Source of the DNA: Alistipes montrealensis
GTDB taxonomy: Bacteria > Bacteroidota > Bacteroidia > Bacteroidales > Rikenellaceae
Assembly: GCF_018362775.1 (NCBI RefSeq)
Contig: NZ_JAGYXY010000002.1
Span: 657,938 to 721,937, forward strand
Direction: 5' to 3'
Length of the DNA: 64,000 nucleotides
Below, one piece after another: positions 17,829-24,647 of this stretch (positions within the stretch are counted from its first letter, which is position 1; each line of letters begins with the position of its first letter). The notes under the pieces were generated by a model that saw only the letters and a program-made list of their open reading frames with translations, ran no database searches and had not been told where the DNA came from. Made by a program: the position numbers and the translations under genes.

Positions 17829-18254
17829 CTATTTCTTCTCCTCGAGCGTCTCGTCGACACCCGATTTGGCGAAGGAACCCTGGTCCCAGCCCTTCCCTTG
17901 GGCCGTACGTTCGGCTTCGGTGAATTTGATGTCTACCGTCTTTTCGGCGAAGTCGCCGCCGTTGGCCGGACCGTCGGTGTCGGTGAAGGTGACTCTTGCC
18001 ATGTTGCCGAAGCCTTGGCCTGCAAGGTCATAGGTTCCGTCGGCCGCGGTCGTCGCCTCCGGCGTCGGTAGGGCGGCGTTGCTTCGGACCTCGATGCCCT
18101 TGATCGGCTGCCCGGCCTTGTCGGTCACTTTTCCCTTGATCTTGTAGTTGTTGTACGGGGTTCCGTACATTACCGTGCGTGGATTTTCCTTGTCGTTGCA
18201 TGCCGTTGCGAATCCGAGCAGCGCGGCGGCCGCCAGCAGTAGTTTCTCTTTCAT
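17829..18254 (-). CDS. Small lipoprotein of the radical-SAM-associated putative lipoprotein family
   Basis: A 141-residue lipoprotein: signal KEKLLLAAAALLGFATAC, then the signature VMYGTPYNNYKIKGKVTD, GQPIKGIEV and a carboxypeptidase-regulatory-like beta sandwich ending in a charged tail (DETLEEKK). This signature is that of Bacteroidetes lipoproteins usually encoded beside a dedicated radical SAM enzyme (the rSAM/lipoprotein system). Here the neighbours are recG and divergent ispG, and no such enzyme is in the window apart from hemW 41 kb away. The family call rests on recalled motif likeness. Function and any modification are unknown. Confidence 0.72.
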   Translation of the reverse strand: MKEKLLLAAAALLGFATACNDKENPRTVMYGTPYNNYKIKGKVTDKAGQPIKGIEVRSNAALPTPEATTAADGTYDLAGQGFGNMARVTFTDTDGPANGGDFAEKTVDIKFTEAERTAQGKGWDQGSFAKSGVDETLEEKK

Positions 18255-18319
18255 GATGCCCGCATTTTAGAGATGTCTCCGAAATATAGCGTTTTTTTCG
18301 CGGATCGCCAAATCGTTGC

Positions 18320-18327
18320 TATCTTTG
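18320..18327 (+). promoter_or_regulatory. -7 box of the ispG promoter
   Basis: TATCTTTG 21 bases before the ispG ATG matches TAnnTTTG exactly. The -33 element is not clear. Confidence 0.45.
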
Positions 18328-18348
18328 CATCAGCTAATCATAAATGCG

Positions 18349-19833
18349 ATGAATCTTTCGAAATTCATACGCCGCCCGGCGCACGAAGTACGCATCGGAC
18401 GGGTTACGATCGGCGGTGAATACCCCGTCGCCGTGCAGTCGATGACCAATACCGACACCAACGATGTTACAGCGAGCGTCGCCCAGATCGAACGCATCGA
18501 CCGGGCCGGGGGGCAGATCGTGCGCCTCACGGCGCAGGGCCGCCGCGAGGGCGAGAATTTGCAGCATATCGTCTGCCAGTTGCGTGCCGACGGGTTCGAT
18601 ACGGCCGTCGTGGCCGACATCCACTTCGTTCCGGAAGTCGCCGCGGTCGCCGCCCTGTATGTCGACAAAGTGCGCATCAACCCCGGTAACTACCGTACGC
18701 AGAACGGTGAACTGGAAGCCCTGATCGAACTGTGCCGCGAGCGGGGCGTCGCCCTGCGCATCGGCGTCAACCACGGGTCGCTCTCGAAACGCGTCTTCGA
18801 CGAATGGGGCGACACGCCGCAAGGTATGGTCGTCTCGGCCATGGAGTTTTTGAGAATCTGCAAACAACATTCGTTTGACCAGGTCGTCGTTTCGATGAAG
18901 TCGTCGAACACGCGCGTGATGGTCGCCGCCTACCGCCTGCTGGTCGAAGCGATGGATGCCGAAGATATGCACTATCCGATTCACCTCGGAGTCACCGAAG
19001 CCGGAAACGGCGTCGAGGGGCGTATCAAGAGCGCCGTGGGCATCGGGGCGCTGATGGCCGACGGCATCGGCGATACGATCCGCGTCTCGCTGACCGAGGC
19101 CCCCGAAAACGAAATCCCCGTGGCGCAACTGCTCGTCGAGCATTTTGCCGACCGGCCGGGCGAATTCGAAGTCCTGCATCCCGAACGTTATAGCCCGACC
19201 GAATACCGCCGCCGCTCGAAGGTGACGGTTCCCGTCGTGCATACCGAGCCGCTCGAAGGATTCCGTGTCATCGAAGCCGTGTCGGGCAACCCGACGGCCG
19301 AACTGCGCGCCGCGATCCTGAACCTCTGCGTGGCCGACGAACCGGTCGTCGTAAAACGCCGCTATGCGGAGACCGGGCTTGCAACGCTTGCCGTGAAGGC
19401 CGCCGCCGACCTGGGCCCGCTGCTGCTCGACGGCCTTGCCGACGGCGTTTGGATCGATGCCCCGGGATTTACGGAGGCCGAAATCCGTGAAGTCGAGTTG
19501 ATGATCCTGCAAGCCGCACGCGTGCGCTTTTCGCATACCGAATATATCGCCTGCCCGAGTTGCGGCCGTACGCTCTACGACATTGAGAAGACACTGGCCG
19601 ACATCAAGGCGCGCACGTCGCACCTGAAAAACCTGCGGATCGGCGTGATGGGCTGCATCGTCAACGGTCCCGGTGAAATGGCCGACGCCGATTATGGCTA
19701 TGTGGGCGCCGGACCGGGCCGCATCACGCTATACAAAGGCCGCACGATTGTCGAGCGCAACATTCCGCAGGCCGAGGCCCTCGACCGGCTGGTGGCGTTG
19801 ATAAAAGCCAACGGCGACTGGACGGATAATTAG
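18349..19833 (+). CDS. ispG: 4-hydroxy-3-methylbut-2-en-1-yl diphosphate synthase
   Basis: Penultimate enzyme of the MEP isoprenoid pathway, converting MEcPP to HMBPP with a [4Fe-4S] cluster. The ATG at 18349 (MNLSKFIRRPAHEVRIGRV) follows the promoter and fits the family start. The TIM barrel fills about residues 1-270 (PVAVQSMTNTDTND, VADIHFVPEVA, KVRINPGNY, LGVTEAGNG), an extra domain about 270-395, then cluster cysteines in CPSCGRT near 402 and GCIVNGPGEMADADYGYVG near 434. At 494 residues it is longer than the E. coli enzyme (about 370) but, as I recall, shorter than many Bacteroides versions (about 600), so the inserted domain seems reduced. Confidence 0.96.
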   Translation: MNLSKFIRRPAHEVRIGRVTIGGEYPVAVQSMTNTDTNDVTASVAQIERIDRAGGQIVRLTAQGRREGENLQHIVCQLRADGFDTAVVADIHFVPEVAAVAALYVDKVRINPGNYRTQNGELEALIELCRERGVALRIGVNHGSLSKRVFDEWGDTPQGMVVSAMEFLRICKQHSFDQVVVSMKSSNTRVMVAAYRLLVEAMDAEDMHYPIHLGVTEAGNGVEGRIKSAVGIGALMADGIGDTIRVSLTEAPENEIPVAQLLVEHFADRPGEFEVLHPERYSPTEYRRRSKVTVPVVHTEPLEGFRVIEAVSGNPTAELRAAILNLCVADEPVVVKRRYAETGLATLAVKAAADLGPLLLDGLADGVWIDAPGFTEAEIREVELMILQAARVRFSHTEYIACPSCGRTLYDIEKTLADIKARTSHLKNLRIGVMGCIVNGPGEMADADYGYVGAGPGRITLYKGRTIVERNIPQAEALDRLVALIKANGDWTDN

Positions 19834-19929
19834 GAGAAAACAGGGACGATCGTGTGAATTGTCGGATACGGACATACGAAGACAACCTGTAACTCGTTTA
19901 TACTAAAACACCTGCAAACGAATCCTGTT

Positions 19930-21720
19930 ATGAACCGACTCTTAGTTTCCCTGCTCGCGGCGGCGGCATTGGCTTCCTGTTTGCCGAAAGCTTTTCCGAC
20001 GGGCGGAATGACCCGTTATAATCTTGATTTCGAACACCGTTTCCGCGATGCTCCTACTCATTTCCGGTGGTATGCTTATGCTCCGGGTTACGACCTGTCG
20101 GCCGATACGACGTGCTTTCACCACGGCCGGGCAAGCCTGAAAATCGAGCGGAAGGACTCGCTTTCCGGGGAATATGCGTTTCTCAACCAGGAGTTGGCGG
20201 CCGATGCTGCCGGGCGGGATGTCTGCCTGACGGGCTGGGTTCGGACCGAAGGCCTCGACGGGGCATTGGCCGGTATCTGGATCGGCGGCGACGACGATGC
20301 GGACTGGGACCCGGCCGATGACTGGGCCTCTCCTTCGGTGAAGGGGACTTCCGACTGGACGCAGCTGACCGTCCGGGCGCATCTGAGCGATACGGCGAAA
20401 TTGATCGTTGCCGCTATCTTCATGGGCGAAGGAACGGCGTGGTTCGACGATTTTCGTGTTACGATTGACGGCGTGCCGCTTGTCGATTCGCTGGTTCCCG
20501 CGCCGAAGAGCGTGCTGACCCGGGCCGAGAAGCGTTCGTTGAAGAAATATATCTATCCTCTGCGGACCTGCGATGCCGACGGCGGCAGCACGGAAGACCT
20601 TGCGGTGCTGAACGACCTGGTCGGCGGTGCGGAGGTTGTCGCGCTGGGCGAAACGACGCACGGGTCGAGCGAAATCTTCCGGATGAAGGACCGGTTGGTT
20701 CGCTATTTGGCCGGAAATGCCGGTTTCGGGATTTTCACCCTTGAGGACGATATGGCGGCGGGATATAATGTCGGCCGGTATGTCGCAGGCGGCGAAGGCG
20801 AATTGCAGACGGTGCTCTCCGGATTGTATTGGATGTGGAATACGGAGGAGATGCGCGATCTGGTGGAGTGGATGCGCGCCTGCAACGATCCGGCGCTCCG
20901 GATTGCTTATACCGGCATGGATATGCAGATGTTTTACCAGGAACTTTATACGCTCCTGGGTGCTTTCGGCGAGGAGAAGCCCATGTACAAACTGATCGGA
21001 GAACTGGCGCGCATATTTTCGGCCGTGAACGAAGCGCGCTCCGATCCTTTCGTTATCACGCCGCCCCAGATGCTGGCGGCCGCGGAGCCGCTGCTCGTGC
21101 AATTGGAACAGCGCGTCACGGCGTTGTCGGACGAGGAGGCCGAAGCCTTCAGCGTGCCGGCCGGAGGCTCGGGCCGTGCCTGGCTGCTGCAAAATATCGT
21201 ATTGCTGCGGCAATACCTGGCGGGAGTTCCCGACCGCGACCGTTTCATGGCCGAGAACCTGTTGTGGATTCGTGGCCGGAATCCCGGAACGCCGATTGTC
21301 GTATGGGCCCATAACGGACATATCTGTAAAACCGACGGTTTGATGGGTGGTTATCTCCGCGACAGCCTGGGCGAAGGTTACGTCAACTTCGGATTCGCTT
21401 TCGCCGAGGGAGTCTGCTCTTATATCGGCGACAGGGGAATTGGCTCCTATGAGGCGCAGCCGGCTTACCCCGGTACGCTCGAATACCTGTTGGCGCAGCT
21501 CGATGAGCCGATATTCGTTCTCGACCTGAAGAAAATGCGTGAAGCGGACGACCCGGCGCTGAAGTGGATCGATGCGATGGAATTCCGGGTCATCGGCTAT
21601 CTGAAGGCGATGCGGGAATTTTACCCGGAGCGTGTTTCGGAGGCATTCGATTACCTGATTTTCATCCGGGAGAGTACCCCTTCGCACTTGTTGGGGCAAA
21701 ACGACGGAACAAACAGTTGA
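19930..21720 (+). CDS. Erythromycin esterase-like lipoprotein
   Basis: A 596-residue predicted lipoprotein (LAAAALASCL). Residues about 30-190 resemble a carbohydrate-binding-like sandwich (NLDFEHRF, WYAYAPGYDLS, ASLKIERKDS). The rest is the Ere fold: ALGETTHGSSEIFRMKDRLVRYL near residue 239 (catalytic His/Glu motif), FTLEDDMAAGY, AYTGMDMQM and PIVVWAHNGHICK near 456. Characterised Ere enzymes open the macrolide lactone by hydrolysis. Many chromosomal Ere-fold proteins are not resistance enzymes, and an envelope-anchored one with an extra domain more likely acts on another ester. Two bases separate it from the WbqC gene. Confidence 0.83.
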   Translation: MNRLLVSLLAAAALASCLPKAFPTGGMTRYNLDFEHRFRDAPTHFRWYAYAPGYDLSADTTCFHHGRASLKIERKDSLSGEYAFLNQELAADAAGRDVCLTGWVRTEGLDGALAGIWIGGDDDADWDPADDWASPSVKGTSDWTQLTVRAHLSDTAKLIVAAIFMGEGTAWFDDFRVTIDGVPLVDSLVPAPKSVLTRAEKRSLKKYIYPLRTCDADGGSTEDLAVLNDLVGGAEVVALGETTHGSSEIFRMKDRLVRYLAGNAGFGIFTLEDDMAAGYNVGRYVAGGEGELQTVLSGLYWMWNTEEMRDLVEWMRACNDPALRIAYTGMDMQMFYQELYTLLGAFGEEKPMYKLIGELARIFSAVNEARSDPFVITPPQMLAAAEPLLVQLEQRVTALSDEEAEAFSVPAGGSGRAWLLQNIVLLRQYLAGVPDRDRFMAENLLWIRGRNPGTPIVVWAHNGHICKTDGLMGGYLRDSLGEGYVNFGFAFAEGVCSYIGDRGIGSYEAQPAYPGTLEYLLAQLDEPIFVLDLKKMREADDPALKWIDAMEFRVIGYLKAMREFYPERVSEAFDYLIFIRESTPSHLLGQNDGTNS

Positions 21721-21722
21721 CT

Positions 21723-22325
21723 ATGACGATCCTTCCCCTTGCATACCTCCCGTCGGTGGAGTATTTCACGCACCTGGTGCGCGGCGGCTGCGTCGTGGAC
21801 CTGGGCGAACATTTCGTGAAACGTTCCGAGCGCAACCGCGCTCGGATACTGGCTGCGAACGGCGTGATGGAGCTTACCGTGCACGTCCGCAATGCCAACC
21901 GTCCCGGCCAGCCGGTGCGCGACGTGCGCCTCGATTACTCCAAGCGGTGGCAGCACCAGCACTGGGGGGCGTTGGTCGCTTCTTACAAGTCGTCGCCCTA
22001 TTTCGATTTCTACGCCGGGCGGTTCGAGCCCTTCTACCGCCGGGAATATGAATTTCTCGCCGATTACAACCTGGGCCTGCTCGACGTGATGTGCTCGCTG
22101 GCGAAGGTCCCGATGCCGGCGCTTTCCCGAACCTACGTCGAAGCCGCCCCCGGAGACCTCGACCTGCGGCCCAAGCGCAAAGAAGGCCCGGCGTTGATTG
22201 CCGAGCCTTATTTCCAGGTCTTCTCGGAGAGAATGCCTTTCGTGCCTAATTTGTCGTTTGCGGACCTGTTGTTCGCCGAAGGACCGGCGTCCGTTTCGGT
22301 TTTAGGACGTTGCCGACAAGGATAG
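21723..22325 (+). CDS. WbqC family protein
   Basis: I use the ATG at 21723 (MTILPLAYLPSVEYF), two bases after the preceding stop. The 200-residue product has the WbqC family features: the N-terminal LPSVEYF, HRxxI-like NRARILAANGVMELTVHV, DYSKRWQHQHWGALVASYKSSPYFDFY, and the C-terminal PNLSFADLLFAEGP. WbqC proteins are often in O-antigen or polysaccharide clusters but their chemistry is unsettled; this copy is outside such a cluster. Its last 80 bases overlap the 3' end of the opposite-strand GH2 gene. Confidence 0.88.
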   Translation: MTILPLAYLPSVEYFTHLVRGGCVVDLGEHFVKRSERNRARILAANGVMELTVHVRNANRPGQPVRDVRLDYSKRWQHQHWGALVASYKSSPYFDFYAGRFEPFYRREYEFLADYNLGLLDVMCSLAKVPMPALSRTYVEAAPGDLDLRPKRKEGPALIAEPYFQVFSERMPFVPNLSFADLLFAEGPASVSVLGRCRQG

Positions 22326-24279
22326 TCACGCTGTCGCGCAGCTCTCCTGCCGCGGCTTTCACCTCGGTTTTACCCCGCAGCGACACCGAATCGGACCGGT
22401 ACTGGCAGGGAGCGTATTCGCTCATGGCCAGTGTGTCCGTGCCGACGACCAGCGTCGGCACGCCTGCCGACGAATAGACGCGGAACGCCTGCATATCGTA
22501 GTCGCGCAGGCGGCGCCGCTTGTCGACGATATGCAGCGTCGGTTCTTCCTTGTTCCACATCGCCTTGTAGAGGTAGTAGGCGTCTTTGCACTCGCGGCGG
22601 TTGAGCGTCACGAGCCCTGCGCCGTTGACCCCGTAGGCGCGGCGCGACGAGCCGTAGTCGAACATGTTGTCTATCCATACGCCCCAGAACAGCGAGTCGT
22701 TTTGCAGGTTTTTGGCATATTCCTCGTGGAAACGCGTCTGCTTCTCCTCGGGCATCCAGTTCGAGCGGATTTCGGACTGTGCCGTGTAGCTCTTGTGTCC
22801 GATAAATCCGCTGCCGCCGTAGCTTACGGCCGAGCGCAGGTGGGACCAGTTTTTCTGCAACTGGTCGCGCCAGACGATCACGTCGTCGGTCGAACCGCGC
22901 CGCCAGCCTACGTCCTGCCGCCAGACGATCAGGTCGGTGATGAAGTTGATGTCGCCGTTCTGGTCGCTGTAAGCTACCGTCGGACGCGAAGAATCCATCG
23001 TGTGGGCTGCCTCGTTGAGCCGCCGGATATAAGGCGTCACGTCGTCGCCGCGCATCCAGAGGCGCGAGAAGATGCCCCACATCACCACCGACGGGTGGTT
23101 GATATTCTGGGCGATGATCTCCTGCAACTGATTCATTCCGTTCTGTTCGAAAGCCGGGGTGGCGTAGTAGGCCACGTCGCCGAGGAACGACGAGCGGTGC
23201 AGCGGTGCGTCGATCCAGACCAACATTCCCTGCTCGTCGCAGCGGTCGTAGAGGTACTGCGCATGCGGCATAACCGCCGAACGCAGGGCGTTGGCTCCCA
23301 ATGTGCGGATCATCTTCAGGTCGGTGTCGTAATCCTCCGGGACCAGCGTTCCGCCCGAGAGGGCGTTGTCGTGGTAGAGCGCGACGCCGTGTACGGGGAT
23401 GCGCTCGCCGTTGATCGTCAGCCCTTCGGCCGTGCTGGCGCCGATCGTGCGGAAGCCCGTGCGGACGACGACGCTATCGGTGATGCTGTCTTCGCCTATG
23501 GAGGCCGTCACGGTGTAGAGCGCCGGGTTGTGTGGGTTCCACAGCCTTGGGTTGTCCACCGCGAAGGGTACGGTGACGGGTTTGCCGTCGAGGCGCGCCT
23601 TCTGGCGTTTCGAGAAGACCTGCTCTCCTTCGGGATTGGTGATCTCGATGTTGAGCGAGCAGTTGTTATCGCCTTTCGAGGTGATGTGTACCTCGATTTC
23701 GCCCTCGACTTTCTCGGGACTGACGGTCTGGGGATGTACCAGTACGCCGTCTGAACCGAGGTAGAGCGGCGAGATGGCCGTACGCTCGGTGAGGATCAGT
23801 TCCGCTTCGCGGTAGATGCCGCCGTAGAGGTTCATGTCGGTCGAAGCGGGCAGCACGTCGTCGCGGCCGCTGTTGGTGACCACCACGAGCAGCGCATTGT
23901 CGGTCCCGAAGCGGATTTTGTCGGTGACTTCGAATGTGAAGGCCGTTGCGCCGCCGCGGTGTGTGCCGACGTGGTAGCCGTTGACGAAAACGTCGGCGAC
24001 CGACTGCACGCCGTAGAACTTCACGAAGAGGCGCTTGGACGACCATTCCACGGGGATGTACATGCCGTTCTGGTAGTTGCCCGTGGTTTCGAGCCAGTTG
24101 CCCTGGGCCTGGGGGTCGGTGTTCCAGCTATGGGGCAGGGTGATGTGGCGGGCGTTGTCGGAGGTTTTCTCCGACTTGAAGAAAAAGCGCCAACCTTCGT
24201 TGATCGGAAAAACCTCGCGGGCGCCGGCTGTCGTTGCAAAGCCCGTCAGCAGCAGCAAAATCGTCAGGTATCTTTTCAT
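22246..24279 (-). CDS. Glycoside hydrolase family 2 protein lacking catalytic glutamates
   Basis: The start at 24279 (MKRYLTILLLLTGFATTAGA) gives a signal peptide and 677 residues. Domain order is GH2 sugar-binding (WRFFFKSEKTSDNARHITLPHSWN, FVKFYGVQSVADVFVNGYHVG), immunoglobulin-like, and TIM barrel (HNDAL-like region VALYHDNALSGG, NALRSAVMPHAQYLYDRCDE). The expected acid/base motif WGxxNE reads WGIFSR (W401 to R406) and the expected nucleophile segment SE-Y/F-G reads VSYGG (S486 where Glu is expected). The rest of the barrel is well preserved (WGVWIDNMFDYGSSRR). The likely result is a secreted non-catalytic sugar-binding GH2 protein or one with an altered mechanism. Confidence 0.88.
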   Translation of the reverse strand: MKRYLTILLLLTGFATTAGAREVFPINEGWRFFFKSEKTSDNARHITLPHSWNTDPQAQGNWLETTGNYQNGMYIPVEWSSKRLFVKFYGVQSVADVFVNGYHVGTHRGGATAFTFEVTDKIRFGTDNALLVVVTNSGRDDVLPASTDMNLYGGIYREAELILTERTAISPLYLGSDGVLVHPQTVSPEKVEGEIEVHITSKGDNNCSLNIEITNPEGEQVFSKRQKARLDGKPVTVPFAVDNPRLWNPHNPALYTVTASIGEDSITDSVVVRTGFRTIGASTAEGLTINGERIPVHGVALYHDNALSGGTLVPEDYDTDLKMIRTLGANALRSAVMPHAQYLYDRCDEQGMLVWIDAPLHRSSFLGDVAYYATPAFEQNGMNQLQEIIAQNINHPSVVMWGIFSRLWMRGDDVTPYIRRLNEAAHTMDSSRPTVAYSDQNGDINFITDLIVWRQDVGWRRGSTDDVIVWRDQLQKNWSHLRSAVSYGGSGFIGHKSYTAQSEIRSNWMPEEKQTRFHEEYAKNLQNDSLFWGVWIDNMFDYGSSRRAYGVNGAGLVTLNRRECKDAYYLYKAMWNKEEPTLHIVDKRRRLRDYDMQAFRVYSSAGVPTLVVGTDTLAMSEYAPCQYRSDSVSLRGKTEVKAAAGELRDSVTILVGNVLKPKRTPVLRRTTGPQTTN

Positions 24280-24391
24280 GGTACTGTCGTTTAAATTGTT
24301 GTTGGTCGCAGGGGTGCGTCTGCCGGAGCCGGGCCGGATTTCTCCGCGCCGCACCGGGGTTGCCGCCTGCGGGACAATGGGTTGTCTTCTG

Positions 24392-24423
24392 CAAAGATAA
24401 TACAACCTGCGCTCAGCGGCAAA
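24392..24423 (-). promoter_or_regulatory. Promoter of the GH2 gene
   Basis: On the minus strand TTTG (24423-24420), 20 bases, then TATCTTTG (24399-24392): an exact consensus. It implies a leader of about 100 bases before the ATG at 24279. The rest of the 24280-24536 gap holds nothing else I recognise. Confidence 0.65.
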
Positions 24424-24536
24424 TTTTTTTGTCTGCGTCGTTGCTCCGTTTGTGTTCCATCGGCGAAATGCGGGCCGGGCGCAAAGCCGGGGTGGGTCCG
24501 GTTTTACGCCCGGCGGGCATCGGAAGGCGCAGGGGC

Positions 24537-24571
24537 AAAAAAATGGCGGACCGCGCCTCTTCGGTCCGCCA
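24537..24571 (-). terminator. Distal terminator after the 1069-residue lipoprotein gene
   Basis: A perfect 10-bp stem (24562-24571 with 24544-24553, arm TGGCGGACCG) followed on the minus strand by seven U residues. Confidence 0.8.
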
Positions 24572-24635
24572 AAAAGCAGGGGATGGATGTGAAACTTGTT
24601 AACTAAAAAACAACTCCTTGGGTGTCATCCCCTGC
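24571..24635 (-). terminator. Proximal long-loop hairpin after the lipoprotein gene
   Basis: Ten-base arms GCAGGGGATG (24576-24585) and CATCCCCTGC (24626-24635) pair perfectly around a 40-base loop, and the minus-strand transcript then reads five U residues. With the next hairpin it forms a tandem terminator or a 3'-end stabilising structure. Confidence 0.6.
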
Positions 24636-24647
24636 GAGAGATTCGGT

